64,000 nt of DNA from an uncultured Verrucomicrobia subdivision 3 bacterium (GCA_903858275.1 CAIOIC010000018.1:49143-113142); one strand, 5' to 3'; shown: positions 49,929-61,184, counted from the stretch's first letter. Notes: generated by a model not told the origin, from the sequence alone. Numbers and translations are program-made.

Positions 49929-50977
49929 ATATAACTGATTTTACCGCTGCCTGTCCGATTCCGATTTCGCAATATCCGCAGGTATTGATGGCGCACGGCG
50001 GCGGCGGCAAATTGATGCATCGGTTGCTTGAAGATGTTTTCGGCAGGGCGTTCAGCAATCCCATTCTCGACACCCGGCATGACTCGGCGCAGTTCGATGT
50101 TCCGCTGGGCCGACTGGCGATGACGACGGATTCTTATGTCGTGCGGCCATTATTCTTTCCCGGCGGCGACATTGGTTCCATGGCCATTCACGGCACGGTG
50201 AACGATCTGGCGATGAGTGGCGCGCGGCCGTTGTATTTGAGTTGCGGTTTCATCATAGAGGAAGGGCTGCCGATGGAAACGCTCTGGCGCGTGGTTTGTT
50301 CCATGCGTGACGCGGCGAAAAAATGCGGGGTGCAAATCATCACTGGCGACACGAAGGTCGTGGACAAAGGCAAGGGCGACGGCCTGTTCATCAATACGAC
50401 GGGCATTGGGGTCATTGAACACGAGCAAAAAATATCCCCGCAAAATGTCCGGCCGGGCGACGCGGTGATGGTGAGCGGCGATCTGGGCCGGCACGGCATG
50501 GCCATCATGGCGGTGCGCGAAGGGCTGCAATTTGAAAGCGCGATTGAAAGTGATTCTGCTCCAGTGCATGAAGCGGTTTTGCAATTGCTGAAAGCGGGGA
50601 TTGAAATTCATTGTTTGCGGGACTTGACCCGGGGCGGGCTGGCTAGCGCTTTGAATGAAATTGCCGAAGCGGCCGGAGTAAAGATTGCGGTTGAACAGAA
50701 ACTCATCCCGGTCCGTGAGGACGTTCACGCGGCTTGCGAAATGCTCGGACTGGATCCGTTGCACGTCGCCAACGAAGGCCGGTTCGTGGCGTTTATTGCG
50801 GCGAAGGATGCGGCGCGCGCGCTGCAAATAATGCGAGCAAACGCGGTGCCCGCCACGGCGGTGCTCATCGGCAAGGTTGTGGAAAAATTCGCGCCACTGG
50901 TGACGATCAAGAGCGAACTGGGCGTGAGTCGGATTCTGGACATGCCGAGCGGCGAACAGTTGCCGCGGATTTGCTGA
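49925..50977 (+). CDS. hypE: Hydrogenase expression/formation protein HypE
   Basis: [33 protein letters not shown]-terminal ...LPRIC. Confidence 0.97.
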   Translation: MNITDFTAACPIPISQYPQVLMAHGGGGKLMHRLLEDVFGRAFSNPILDTRHDSAQFDVPLGRLAMTTDSYVVRPLFFPGGDIGSMAIHGTVNDLAMSGARPLYLSCGFIIEEGLPMETLWRVVCSMRDAAKKCGVQIITGDTKVVDKGKGDGLFINTTGIGVIEHEQKISPQNVRPGDAVMVSGDLGRHGMAIMAVREGLQFESAIESDSAPVHEAVLQLLKAGIEIHCLRDLTRGGLASALNEIAEAAGVKIAVEQKLIPVREDVHAACEMLGLDPLHVANEGRFVAFIAAKDAARALQIMRANAVPATAVLIGKVVEKFAPLVTIKSELGVSRILDMPSGEQLPRIC

Positions 50978-51109
50978 TTATGCCTTTCGGGTCGGTGACA
51001 GCTTATAACGGTTAGTAAAATGTCTATTAGTGGCCGCAAAAATTGTCTTAAGTTGAGCAATCAGGGTGTGGTTTAGTGACGGTTTCGGTCTTATTTTTAG
51101 GGCGGATTT

Positions 51110-52024
51110 ATGACGCAGTTAGCAGCGCATGCCTTAAATGTTGAAACGGCCGACCGAAAAAAGACCAATGGCTCTTTTCATGTGTCGACGCGCGAGACGG
51201 CATTTGATCGCCCCCGGGATTTTCTTGGGAATCGGTTTGTCTATGCCGTGATTTCATCGAGGGCTGGCGGTTTGTCGCTGGGGGTTAACATGAACCCCGA
51301 CAAATATTGCAACTTCAAATGTACCTACTGTGAAGTGGATCGTCGGCAGCCGTCCCGCGAAAACAAACTGGATGTGGACGTCATGGCCATGGAGTTGCGC
51401 AAAACCCTTGCCTGTATTCAGTCCGGCCATTTAGTCGAGCGTCCGTGGTTTCATTCCCTGCCATCCGAATTGCTCCGTATGCGACAGGTGGCCTTGAGCG
51501 GCGATGGCGAGCCGACCCTTGCGCCGAATTTTGTTGAAGCTGTCGAAGCGGTGGTGCGGGTGCGCGCCTTGGGCGGATTTTTCAAAATTGTTTTGATCAC
51601 CAACGGAACCGGTCTGGATCAGCCGCCGATTTTGCAGGGGCTCGAACATTTGACCAAGTCGGATGAAATCTGGATCAAGCTTGACGGCGGGACCCAGGAA
51701 TTTATTGATCTGGTCAACTGCCCCAACGTGCCGTTGGAAAAAATTCTATCCAACATTTTGCTCGTCGGCCGGCTGCGTCCGGTGGTCATTCAAAGTTTGT
51801 TTCCGGCCATTCACGGAGAAGAGCCGCCGTTCGAAGAAATCAAGGAATATGCGCTTCGCTTGAAAGAGCTCAAAGCTGGCGGCGCCCAGATCTCGCTGGT
51901 GCAAATCTATTCCGCCGCCCGTCCCGGCATCAATGCCGAATGCGGTCATTTGCCGTTGCGCGTGCTTTCGCAAATCGCCCAAACCGTCCGTCAAATGACC
52001 GGTCTCCGCACGGAAGTGTTCTAA
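51110..52024 (+). CDS. Radical SAM protein
   Basis: NMNPDKYCNFKCTYCEVDR (CxxxCxxC). Confidence 0.88.
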   Translation: MTQLAAHALNVETADRKKTNGSFHVSTRETAFDRPRDFLGNRFVYAVISSRAGGLSLGVNMNPDKYCNFKCTYCEVDRRQPSRENKLDVDVMAMELRKTLACIQSGHLVERPWFHSLPSELLRMRQVALSGDGEPTLAPNFVEAVEAVVRVRALGGFFKIVLITNGTGLDQPPILQGLEHLTKSDEIWIKLDGGTQEFIDLVNCPNVPLEKILSNILLVGRLRPVVIQSLFPAIHGEEPPFEEIKEYALRLKELKAGGAQISLVQIYSAARPGINAECGHLPLRVLSQIAQTVRQMTGLRTEVF

Positions 52025-52040
52025 AAGTTGCTTTCAATAA

Positions 52041-52070
52041 AAAACCAGACTCCGGTTGGAGTCTGGTTTT
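52041..52070. terminator. Bidirectional intrinsic terminator
   Basis: 13-bp perfect stem AAAACCAGACTCC/GGAGTCTGGTTTT, loop GGTT, between convergent genes. Confidence 0.93.
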
Positions 52071-52096
52071 TTTGTTTGGCGAAAAGGGTCTTCGTT

Positions 52097-53095
52097 TCAA
52101 TGTTCCGCCGTGTAGCCGGTCAGGGCTTTCATGTATTGAGCCCGTTCAAAGGCGGCGGGTTCCGGACATTTCTTCTGGCTCAAACTGCCTTTCAACTGAC
52201 TGACCGATTCATATTCGTGCTCGGTCAGCCATGCCGTCAGTTCGCGTTCGATGGCGGTGATTTGCGGGATGCCGTGGCGGAGCAGGCTGGAGCAAAGCAT
52301 GGTCACATCCGCGCCCACCATCAGCATTTTCAGCGCATCGGACGCGCGATGGATGCCGCTGGTTGCGGCGAGGCTGGCGTTTACCCGGCCATGCAGAAGC
52401 GCGATCCAGCGCAAGGGCAGGCGCATGGCCATCGGCGTGCTCAACAGGATGTTCGGCTTCACTTCCAGCGATTCCAATTCAATGTCCGGCTGGTAAAAAC
52501 GGTTGAACAGCACCAGCCCATTTGCGCCCGCCTGATCCAGCCGTTTCGCCATGTTGGCAAAGTTGCTGAAGAACGGGCTCAGCTTGACCGCCACAGGAAT
52601 GGAGACATTCGCCTTCACGGACTTCAGGATGTCGAGATAGGTCATCTCCACTTCCGTCCCGGTGAGGTTCATATCCGTCGGGATGTAATAAATGTTCAGC
52701 TCCAGCGCATCCGCGCCGGCTTGCTGGATTTGCTTGGCATAATCCGTCCAGCCGCCCACGGACGAGCCGTTCAGGCTGGCGATGACGGGCAGGCGCGTCG
52801 CTTTTTTGGCGGCGGCGATGTGCTTGAGATATTCCTCCGGGCCGAGCTTGAATTCGTCCGGTTCCGGGAAATACGTCAACGACTCGGCAAAGCTTTCCGT
52901 GCCTTGCTGCAAGTTTTGATGCATCTCCAATCGGTCTTGCCGTAACTGTTCTTCAAACAGCGAATACAAAACCACGGCGGCAGCGCCGGCATCCTCCATG
53001 CGCTTGATGTTGTCAATGTCCTCCGATAGCGGCGAGGCCGAGACGACCAGCGGTGAGCGCAGTTTCAGGCCGAGATAATTAGTGGTGAGATCCAT
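52097..53095 (-). CDS. Dihydroorotate dehydrogenase-like protein
   Basis: MDLTTNYLGLKLRSPLVVSASPLS; ALELNIYYIPTD; adjacent to PFOR. Confidence 0.88.
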   Translation of the reverse strand: MDLTTNYLGLKLRSPLVVSASPLSEDIDNIKRMEDAGAAAVVLYSLFEEQLRQDRLEMHQNLQQGTESFAESLTYFPEPDEFKLGPEEYLKHIAAAKKATRLPVIASLNGSSVGGWTDYAKQIQQAGADALELNIYYIPTDMNLTGTEVEMTYLDILKSVKANVSIPVAVKLSPFFSNFANMAKRLDQAGANGLVLFNRFYQPDIELESLEVKPNILLSTPMAMRLPLRWIALLHGRVNASLAATSGIHRASDALKMLMVGADVTMLCSSLLRHGIPQITAIERELTAWLTEHEYESVSQLKGSLSQKKCPEPAAFERAQYMKALTGYTAEH

Positions 53096-53119
53096 AATTT
53101 TATTTCGTTAAGTGGTTGT

Positions 53120-56100
53120 TCAGGCTTCGGTGCTGCTCTGAGGTGTCGTCGTCGGAACAGCGGCGGGTTTCGGGGTGGGCTGTGCCATGTATTGATAGAA
53201 CTTCCAGCGCCGGTCGGCATCAACTTGCGCCTGGGCAAAGAACTTCTTCGCATCTTCCGGTTTGCTCTTCGTCAGCATCTTGAACCGGTTTTCGGACATC
53301 ATGAAATCCGCCACCTTGGACTTCGCCGCCCCGGAATCCAGCTGCAGCGGGTTCTCGCCGCGTTCGGCGCGGCGCGGGTCGTAGCGATACAGCAGCCATT
53401 GGCCGGAGTCGACCGCGAGCTTCTGCTGCCGCGCGCCGATGCCTTGATCCAGCGCGATGCCGTGGGCGATGCAATGGCTGTAAGCGATGATCAAGGACGG
53501 TCCCGGATAGGATTCCGCCTCGATGAACGCCTTCAGGGTGTGCTCATCCTTCGCGCCCATCGCCACGCTGGCGACGTAGATGTTGCCGTAGCTCATGGCG
53601 ATGAGGCCGAGATCCTTCTTGCCCGCCGGCTTGCCGCCGGCGGCAAATTTCGCGATGGCACCGCGCGGGGTCGCCTTCGACATCTGCCCGCCGGTGTTGG
53701 AATAAACTTCCGTGTCCATGACCAGCACATTGACCTTGTGGCCGCTGGCGAGAACGTGATCCAGGCCGCCGTAGCCGATGTCGTAGGCCCAGCCGTCGCC
53801 GCCGAAAATCCACACGCTCTTCTTCACGAGCTGGTCCGCGAGCGGAATCAGCAGCTTGGATTCGGTGGTGTTCAGCGCCGGCAATTTCTTTTTCAACGCC
53901 TCGACGCGTTCGCGCTGGTCGTAAATGCCCGCCTCGTCGCTCTGGTCGGCGTTGAGGATGGCGGTGACAAAATCATCGCCGAGCTGCGGCGCGAGCTTCT
54001 TCAGCAATTTGCCGGCGAAATGTTTCTGCTGGTCGATCGAGACGCGGAAGCCGAGACCAAATTCCGCGTTATCTTCGAACAGCGAGTTCGCCCACGTCGG
54101 GCCGCGGCCGCACTTGTTGGTCGCGTAAGGCGTGGTCGGCAGGTTGCCGCCGTAGATGGAGGAGCAGCCCGTGGCGTTGGCCACGACCATCCGGTCGCCG
54201 AACAACTGCGTGAGCATCTTGATGTAGGGCGTTTCACCGCAGCCGGAGCACGCGCCGCTGAATTCGAACAGCGGTTGCAATAATTGCTGCTGGCGCAAAG
54301 AGCCGTTCTTGATCTTGCGGCGATCCACTTCCGGGAGGCCGAGGAAGAAATTCCAGTTGTCATGCTCCGCCGCGCGCAAGGGCGGCTGTGGGCGCATGTT
54401 GATGGCCTTGAGCTTGACCTCGGTCTTGTTCTTCGCGGGGCAGACGTCCACGCAGATGGTGCAGCCGGTGCAATCTTCCGCCGCGACCTGCAGCGTGAAT
54501 TTCTTGCCCTTGAATTCTGGGATGCGCGAGTCGCAGCTCTTGAAGGTCGCGGGCGCGCCCTTCAAATCCGCTTCGTCATACACCTTGGCGCGGATGGTGG
54601 CGTGCGGGCAGATGGCCACGCACTTCAAGCATTGGATACAGGTCTTCTCGTCCCACACCGGGATTTCCAGCGCGAGATTGCGCTTCTCGTATTGCGCGGT
54701 GGCCGTCGGGAAGGAACCGTTGTTCGGGAACGCGCTGACGGGCAAATCGTCGCCGTCGCCGGCGGCAATCTTGCCCAGCACATTGCGCACGAATTCCGGC
54801 GCGTCCGCCGTGATGGACGGGAGCAGGGGACCGACGCCGTTGACCATGTTGTCGGCCACGCTGACTTCGTGCAGATTGGCCAGCGTGTTGTCCACGGCCT
54901 TGAGGTTCATGTTGACGACTTCGTCGCCCTTCTTGCCGTAGGTCTTCTTGATGGAATTCTTGATGGCCGCAATCGCCTCGTCCTTCGGCAGCACGCCGGA
55001 GAGGGCGAAGAAGCAGACCTGCATGATGGTGTTGATGCGTCCGCCCATGCCGCTTTCGCGCGCGACCTTGGTGGCGTTGATGACGAAGAACTTCGCCTTC
55101 TTCGCGAGCAACGTCTGTTGCACCGGCGTCGGCAGCGTGGCCCAGATCGTTTCTTTCGACTGCGGCGTGTTCAGGAGGAACGTCCCGCCGTTCACCAGAC
55201 TGCGCAGCATCTCGTAGCGTTCCAGGAACACCGGCAAATGGCATGCGACGAAGTTGGAACTCGTGATGAGGTAGGACGAGCGGATCGGCTGCGGGCCGAA
55301 GCGCAAGTGCGACACCGTCATCGAGCCGGACTTCTTCGAGTCATACACGAAATAGCCCTGCGCGTAGTTGTTTGTCTCCTCGCCGATGATCTTGATGGAG
55401 TTCTTGTTCGCGCCCACCGTGCCGTCGGCGCCGAGGCCGAAGAACAATGCGCGGACCACGTTCGCCGGCTCCGTGGAGAAGTTGGCGTCGTAGGTCAGAC
55501 TCGTGTGGTTCACGTCGTCGTTGATGCCGACGGTGAAATGATTCTTCGGCGCGGCAATCGTGAGATTGTCGAACACCGCCTTGACCATCGCCGGCGTGAA
55601 TTCCTTGGAGGACAAACCATAGCGGCCCGTGAACATCTGCGGCACCGTCTTCAGGTGCGAGCGGCCGGCGGCGGTCTCTTCCATCAGCGCCGTCACGCAA
55701 TCCTGATACAGCGGTTCGCCCGTCGCGCCCGGTTCCTTCGTGCGGTCGAGAATGGTGATCCGCTTGACCGTGGCGGGCAGGGACTCGATGAAGCGCTTGC
55801 CGTCGAACGGACGATACAGGCGCACCTTGAGGATGCCGATCTTCTCGCCCTTGGCGACCAGATGATCCACCGCTTCATGCGCGGCTTCCGCGCCGGAACC
55901 CATCAGCACGACCACGCGCTCGGCGTCTTTCGCGCCGACGTAATCGAACAGATTGTAGCTGCGGCCCGTCAGCTTCGCGAACTCGTCCATCACGCCCTGC
56001 ACGATGTCGGGGCAGGCGGAGTAAAACGCGTTCGCCGCCTCGCGGCCCTGGAAGAACACGTCGGGATTTTGCGCCGTGCCGCGCAGCACCGGCTTGTCCG

Positions 56101-56728
56101 GCGTCATCGAGTTCGCGCGGTGCGCGGCGATGATCTTGTCGTCGATCAGCGCGCGGATGACCGTGTCATCCAGCAGCTCGATCTTGGAGACTTCGTGCGA
56201 CGTGCGGAAGCCGTCGAAGAAATGGATGAAGGGCAGGCGCGAACGGAGCGTGGCCGCCTGCGAGATCAGCGCCATGTCCATCGTTTCCTGCACCGAGGCC
56301 GCGCCGAGCATGCCCCAGCCGGTGGAACGGCAGGCCATGATGTCGCTGTGATCGCCGAAGATGGAGAGCGCGTGCGTGGCCACCGTGCGGGCCGTGACGT
56401 GGAACACCGTCGGCAGCAGTTCGCCGGCGATCTTGAACATGTTCGGGATCATCAGCAGCAAGCCCTGCGACGCCGTGAACGTGGTGCTCATCGTGCCCGT
56501 CTGGAGCATGCCGTGGACCGCCGCCACCGCGCCGCCTTCGCTCTGCATTTCCACGATGGCCGGCTGGGTGTTCCAGATGTTTTTTTTGCCTTCGGAAGCC
56601 CACTGGTCGCACCATTCGGCGATGGGGGAGGACGGGGTGATGGGATAGATCGCCATCGTCTCGTTGACGCGGAAGGCGACGTAGGCGGCGGCCTCGCAGC
56701 CGTCAATGGTTTTGAATTTAATGGCCAT
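53120..56728 (-). CDS. nifJ: Pyruvate:ferredoxin (flavodoxin) oxidoreductase
   Basis: IYPITPSSPIAEW; CIQCLKCVAICPHA; CTGCTICVDVCP; GDGWAYDIGYGGLDHVLA; start set at MAIKFKTIDG. Confidence 0.97.
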   Translation of the reverse strand: MAIKFKTIDGCEAAAYVAFRVNETMAIYPITPSSPIAEWCDQWASEGKKNIWNTQPAIVEMQSEGGAVAAVHGMLQTGTMSTTFTASQGLLLMIPNMFKIAGELLPTVFHVTARTVATHALSIFGDHSDIMACRSTGWGMLGAASVQETMDMALISQAATLRSRLPFIHFFDGFRTSHEVSKIELLDDTVIRALIDDKIIAAHRANSMTPDKPVLRGTAQNPDVFFQGREAANAFYSACPDIVQGVMDEFAKLTGRSYNLFDYVGAKDAERVVVLMGSGAEAAHEAVDHLVAKGEKIGILKVRLYRPFDGKRFIESLPATVKRITILDRTKEPGATGEPLYQDCVTALMEETAAGRSHLKTVPQMFTGRYGLSSKEFTPAMVKAVFDNLTIAAPKNHFTVGINDDVNHTSLTYDANFSTEPANVVRALFFGLGADGTVGANKNSIKIIGEETNNYAQGYFVYDSKKSGSMTVSHLRFGPQPIRSSYLITSSNFVACHLPVFLERYEMLRSLVNGGTFLLNTPQSKETIWATLPTPVQQTLLAKKAKFFVINATKVARESGMGGRINTIMQVCFFALSGVLPKDEAIAAIKNSIKKTYGKKGDEVVNMNLKAVDNTLANLHEVSVADNMVNGVGPLLPSITADAPEFVRNVLGKIAAGDGDDLPVSAFPNNGSFPTATAQYEKRNLALEIPVWDEKTCIQCLKCVAICPHATIRAKVYDEADLKGAPATFKSCDSRIPEFKGKKFTLQVAAEDCTGCTICVDVCPAKNKTEVKLKAINMRPQPPLRAAEHDNWNFFLGLPEVDRRKIKNGSLRQQQLLQPLFEFSGACSGCGETPYIKMLTQLFGDRMVVANATGCSSIYGGNLPTTPYATNKCGRGPTWANSLFEDNAEFGLGFRVSIDQQKHFAGKLLKKLAPQLGDDFVTAILNADQSDEAGIYDQRERVEALKKKLPALNTTESKLLIPLADQLVKKSVWIFGGDGWAYDIGYGGLDHVLASGHKVNVLVMDTEVYSNTGGQMSKATPRGAIAKFAAGGKPAGKKDLGLIAMSYGNIYVASVAMGAKDEHTLKAFIEAESYPGPSLIIAYSHCIAHGIALDQGIGARQQKLAVDSGQWLLYRYDPRRAERGENPLQLDSGAAKSKVADFMMSENRFKMLTKSKPEDAKKFFAQAQVDADRRWKFYQYMAQPTPKPAAVPTTTPQSSTEA

Positions 56729-56999
56729 AAAAATGTCGTTGATGGTTAATGGGCTTGAAACTCCGGCCGGATTGTCCGGCGCGGTCATTGCGGAGACAAT
56801 CTAGCCTCCCAAAAGTGGTGCGACTCACTCTTTTTTGCCAAAGGCGAAGCGTTGGTTGTAATCCGGCGGGGATTTGACCGGTCCAACCGTGGTGCGCTCA
56901 CATTCCCGTATCTTGCGACTGGTTTGCGACTAGTTATTCCGTTGCGCCGCCCTAAATCCGCAGCGCCCGCCCGGCCGGCGATGTCGGAAGCGGGCAGTT

Positions 57000-57040
57000 G
57001 GGAGTTGGGGGGAAAACCCATCTGCCATCTGCCAACTCCC
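57000..57040. repeat. Inverted repeat GGGAGTTGG/CCAACTCCC with internal ATCTGCC tandem
   Basis: 57000-57008 pairs with 57032-57040. Confidence 0.7.
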
Positions 57041-57341
57041 ATCTCCCCACCACCGTCCCCCATCGGCTCCTTCCGGTTGCAACAGTTGGGCGGCCAGCTT
57101 GCTGCGGGCGGCGCGGTATCAGATCAACGGCCGGTGGAGCTTGTTCTCCGGCTGGGTCAGGGCGGGGTCCTAGCGGACAGCCACCATGCCCCGCGCTTCA
57201 AGTCTCAAGCCGGATTTGCCTTGATGGAAATCCGCCTGTCCGCTTTTATAAGCCCATATTCCAAGGCGCAGATTGAATAATCAGCCGTGCAAATCCTCAT
57301 GCACGCTCTGCGCCATGATAACATTGTTGGTCGCAGGAAGA

Positions 57342-58301
57342 ATGAAGATGAGATTATTCACAACTCTTACAGCAGGGATTCTGCTGGGGTGCGCTGCCTT
57401 TGGGCAAACAGCGGCGCCAGCCAAGCCGGATGAGCGGTCCTATCTTTTTGCCTCGTTTAGGGGCAACGGCGAGGATGGGCTTCATCTAGCCTACAGTCGT
57501 GACGGTCTGCAATGGACACCGCTCAAGGGGGACAAGTCGTTCCTGCCGCCAATGGTCGGGGGCAAACTCATGCGCGACCCTTGCCTCATCCAAGGACCGG
57601 ATGGGATATTCCACCTGGTCTGGACGACGAAGTGGGGTGACAAGGGATTTGGTATCGCTCACTCCGCCTACCTGATCCAATGGTCGACGCAGGAGATTGT
57701 TCCCGTCATGAAAAACGAGCCCACGGCCCGCAACTGCTGGGCGCCTGAAATCACCTGGGATCCAGATGGAAAACAGTATGCGATCTACTGGGCTACAACC
57801 TTCCCCGACAGGTTCACGGAGACCGCCAAGGATGGCGACGACGGGTGGAATCATCGGATATACTCTACGACGACCAAGGATTTTAAACTATTCACACCGA
57901 CCCGCCTCTTCTATGACCCCGGCTTCAATGTGATCGACTCCACTATCCTCCGCGCCCGCGATTGCTACGTCATGATCTCGAAGAATGAAACCCGGCATCC
58001 GCCCGCAAAGAACCTGCATCTGGCCACCAGCGACAAGGTCACCGGCCCATGGAGCAAGGCTACCGAACCCTTCTCGCCCAAGGACCTCTGGGTCGAAGGC
58101 GCTACCGCGCTCAAGATCGGGCAATTCTGGTATGTCTACTTCGATGCTTACGCGACGCACCGATATGGAGCCATGCGAACCACGGATTTCAAGACGTGGG
58201 AGGATGTCTCAGACAAACTAGCTGTGCCGAAGGGGATGCGACACGGAACGGTCCTTGCCGTAAAAAACGATATTCTGGACAGATTGCTGAAGCAGGAATA
58301 G
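57342..58301 (+). CDS. Secreted GH43-like glycoside hydrolase
   Basis: Signal peptide MRLFTTLTAGILLGCAAFG; LHLAYSRDGLQW, MRDPCLIQGPDGIFHLVWT, WAPEITWD. Confidence 0.82.
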   Translation: MKMRLFTTLTAGILLGCAAFGQTAAPAKPDERSYLFASFRGNGEDGLHLAYSRDGLQWTPLKGDKSFLPPMVGGKLMRDPCLIQGPDGIFHLVWTTKWGDKGFGIAHSAYLIQWSTQEIVPVMKNEPTARNCWAPEITWDPDGKQYAIYWATTFPDRFTETAKDGDDGWNHRIYSTTTKDFKLFTPTRLFYDPGFNVIDSTILRARDCYVMISKNETRHPPAKNLHLATSDKVTGPWSKATEPFSPKDLWVEGATALKIGQFWYVYFDAYATHRYGAMRTTDFKTWEDVSDKLAVPKGMRHGTVLAVKNDILDRLLKQE

Positions 58302-58380
58302 CGGCCAACATTTCTCGAGCCTCGGCGTTCGGGCACTCCCGCCTACTTCTTCGAGGAGGGATTGTCTGGAAAAAACAAAA

Positions 58381-58401
58381 CCCGCGACGCAAGGTCGCGG
58401 G
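58381..58401 (-). terminator. Intrinsic terminator of the acyl-CoA synthetase gene
   Basis: CCCGCGAC/GTCGCGGG, 5-nt loop, minus-strand T-rich tail. Confidence 0.85.
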
Positions 58402-58430
58402 CTTTGGTGGGTTCAGATGGGTTCGCCGGC

Positions 58431-61184
58431 TCAGTAGGTGAAGCTGGCGTTGAAGATGTTGCTTTCGGAGTCGTGGACGACTTTGAATCCGGTCTTGCGG
58501 CAGATGTGCTGCATGGCGTGGTTCTCCGCGAGGATCTGGCCGGAGATCTTCGCGAGCTTCTCCACCCGGCCGATTTCGATGAGCCGGCGGAGCAGTTCGC
58601 TGCCGAGGCCCTGATCATGCCAGTGGTCGTTGACGAGCACGGCGAATTCCGCCTCATTGCGGCCGTGCTGCTTGCTCAGGCGGCCCACGCCGAGGATTTT
58701 CTTCTCCTCGCCCTTGGGGGCTTTCAATTCCGCGACGAGCGCGATTTCGCGGTCGTAATCGTTGAAGCAGATGCGCTGGAGCCGCTCGTGCGTGATGCGC
58801 TGCGACAGTTTCAGCGCGCTGAAGTAGCGGTTGTAAACGCTCTCTTCGGACAGCGTTTCGTGGAACTTCACCATCATCGGCTCGTCTTCGGGCTTGATGG
58901 GGCGGATGAAGAGCGGCGCCTTGTTCTTCAATTTCCACGGCGTGGCGTATTGGTTCGGATACGGGCGGATGGCGGATTTGGGCAGCTGGTCTTCCGGCGT
59001 GTTCAGCGGATGCAGCACCACGCGGCCGTCGAGCGCAAAGATGCGTTCGGCGGAGACGAGCAGTGGATTGATGTCGATTTCCGCGATCCACGGCTGTTCG
59101 ACGACGAGTTGGCTGAAGCGCACGAGCAACTGCTCAACGGCGGCGAGGTTGGTCGCCTTGCGGCCGCGCACGCCCTTGAGCGCGGTGTAGATCTTGGTGC
59201 GCTCCATCATGCGGCGCGCGAGCGTGGCGTTGAGCGGCGGCAGGCCGAGCGCGCGGTCCTTGAACACTTCCACCAGCTGGCCGCCGGTGCCGAAGAGCAG
59301 CACGGGTCCGAACTGCGGGTCCAAGCTGCTGCCGATGATGATTTCATAGCCGTCCAGCTTGATCATCGGCTGCACGGTGACGCCCTGGAAATGTTCCTTG
59401 CCGGCTTTCTTGGCGCAGGAGCTTTCGATGGACTTGTAGGCCTGGCGCACGGCGGAGGCGGTGCGGAGATTCAATTGCACGCCGCCGACGTCGGTCTTGT
59501 GCGTGATGGTTTCGGAGTGGAGCTTCAGCACCACGGGGAAGCCGAGGCGCGCGGCCTGCTTGACGGCGTCGCTCTCGGTGGTGGCGATGTGCGTCTCGAC
59601 CGTCGGGATGCCGTAGGCGGCGAGGAGCTTCTTGGATTCAAATTCCGTGAGCAGCGTGCGGCCGGATTTGCGGACTTCGTTGATGATGGCTGAGGCTTTT
59701 TCCCGGTCGATTTCGCCGCGTTCATCATCGGGTGCCGCCGCCGGGGTTTCATAAAGTTGGCGGAGATTTTCGCTGGAGTGCCACATGTAGTAGAACGCCT
59801 TGGCGGCGCGGTCGGGATACTTGAACGTCGGGATGTTCGCGGCGTTCAGAATGTCTTCGCCCTTGGCGACGATGTCCGCGCCCATCCAACTCGCGATGAC
59901 GGGCTTGTTGGGGATGTGCGCGTAGGCCTTGAGACATTCGGCCGTGGCGGTCGGGTCGGTCATCGCTTGCGGGGTGAGGATGACGAGCATGCCGTCGGTG
60001 TTGGGATCTTTGGCGGCGATTTCCAGCGACTTGGCGTAGAGCTCCGGCTTGGCGTCGCCGATGATGTCCACGGGATTGTTGTGGCTCCAGGTGGGCGGCA
60101 AAATTTTGTTGAAGGCTTCCATGGTTTCCGCCGAAAGCTCGGCGAGTTGCGCGCCGCTGCCGATGAGCATGTCGGTGGCGATGACGCTGGGGCCGCCGGC
60201 GTTGGTCACGATGGTCAGGCGCGGGCCTTTCGGGCGCGGCTGTTTGGCGAGCACTTCCGCCATGTCGAAAAGTTCGGAGATGGAATCCACGCGCAAGACG
60301 CCGACGCGTTGGAAGGCGGCCTGCAGCACTTCATCGCTGCCGGTGAGCGAGCCGGTGTGGGACGCGGCGGCTTTGGCGGCGGCTTCGGTGCGGCCGGGCT
60401 TGATGACAATGATGGGCTTGGTCAAAGCCACTTCGCGCGCGGCGGAGAGGAAGGAGCGCGCGTCGCCGATGCTCTCCATGTAGATGACGATGCTCTTCGT
60501 GGCCGGATCGTCGCCGAGGTGGGAGATCAAATCGCCCCAGCCGACATCCAGCATGGAGCCGAGCGAGACGAAGGCGCTGAAGCCGACGTTCTCTTTCAAG
60601 CTCCAGTCGAGAATCGCTGTGCAGAGGGCGCCGCTCTGGCTGATGAAACCGACGCTGCCGGGCTTCGCCATGTCGGCGGCGAAGGTGGCGTTGAATTTTG
60701 AGCCGGGAACCATGACGCCCAAACAGTTCGGTCCGACGATACGGATGCCGGCCTTGGTCGCTTCTTCGAGAACCTGGCGTTCCAATTCCACGCCCACGGG
60801 TCCGATTTCTTTGAAGCCGGCGGAAATGATGATGACGCCCTTGACGCCTTTGGCCCCGCAATCCTTGATGATGGCCGGCACGGTGGCGGGCGGCGTGATG
60901 ATGACGGCGAGGTCGGGCGTTTGTGGCACGGCGGTGATGCTCGTGTAGGCCGGGAGACCGAGGACCGTCGGGCGCTTGGGATTCACCGGGTAAATCGGAC
61001 CGGCGAAACCGCCCTTGATCAGGTTGTCCAAGATGGTGCGCCCCACGCTGCCGAGGGTTTCCGTCGCGCCGATGACCGCCACGGACTTGGGCGAGAAAAT
61101 CGGGTCGAGCGGACGCCGGGTGGTGTGGTGCAGGATGTCGTGGGCGGATTCCAGCTTTTGAGGAGTGGTTGAAATAGGATTCAT
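58431..61184 (-). CDS. ADP-forming acetate/acyl-CoA ligase (fused alpha-beta) with C-terminal GNAT domain
   Basis: [44 protein letters not shown]-terminal [15 protein letters not shown]...GFKV. Confidence 0.93.
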   Translation of the reverse strand: MNPISTTPQKLESAHDILHHTTRRPLDPIFSPKSVAVIGATETLGSVGRTILDNLIKGGFAGPIYPVNPKRPTVLGLPAYTSITAVPQTPDLAVIITPPATVPAIIKDCGAKGVKGVIIISAGFKEIGPVGVELERQVLEEATKAGIRIVGPNCLGVMVPGSKFNATFAADMAKPGSVGFISQSGALCTAILDWSLKENVGFSAFVSLGSMLDVGWGDLISHLGDDPATKSIVIYMESIGDARSFLSAAREVALTKPIIVIKPGRTEAAAKAAASHTGSLTGSDEVLQAAFQRVGVLRVDSISELFDMAEVLAKQPRPKGPRLTIVTNAGGPSVIATDMLIGSGAQLAELSAETMEAFNKILPPTWSHNNPVDIIGDAKPELYAKSLEIAAKDPNTDGMLVILTPQAMTDPTATAECLKAYAHIPNKPVIASWMGADIVAKGEDILNAANIPTFKYPDRAAKAFYYMWHSSENLRQLYETPAAAPDDERGEIDREKASAIINEVRKSGRTLLTEFESKKLLAAYGIPTVETHIATTESDAVKQAARLGFPVVLKLHSETITHKTDVGGVQLNLRTASAVRQAYKSIESSCAKKAGKEHFQGVTVQPMIKLDGYEIIIGSSLDPQFGPVLLFGTGGQLVEVFKDRALGLPPLNATLARRMMERTKIYTALKGVRGRKATNLAAVEQLLVRFSQLVVEQPWIAEIDINPLLVSAERIFALDGRVVLHPLNTPEDQLPKSAIRPYPNQYATPWKLKNKAPLFIRPIKPEDEPMMVKFHETLSEESVYNRYFSALKLSQRITHERLQRICFNDYDREIALVAELKAPKGEEKKILGVGRLSKQHGRNEAEFAVLVNDHWHDQGLGSELLRRLIEIGRVEKLAKISGQILAENHAMQHICRKTGFKVVHDSESNIFNASFTY

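Noticed and set aside
54284-56749. 821-aa plus-strand ORF antisense to PFOR
   Set aside because: Low-complexity Arg/His/Ala-rich translation, typical of antisense frames in GC-rich coding DNA; PFOR on the other strand is unambiguous.
58362-60701. Long plus-strand ORFs antisense to the acyl-CoA ligase (58362..59693, 59757..60701)
   Set aside because: Antisense shadows with compositional bias and no recognisable domain.
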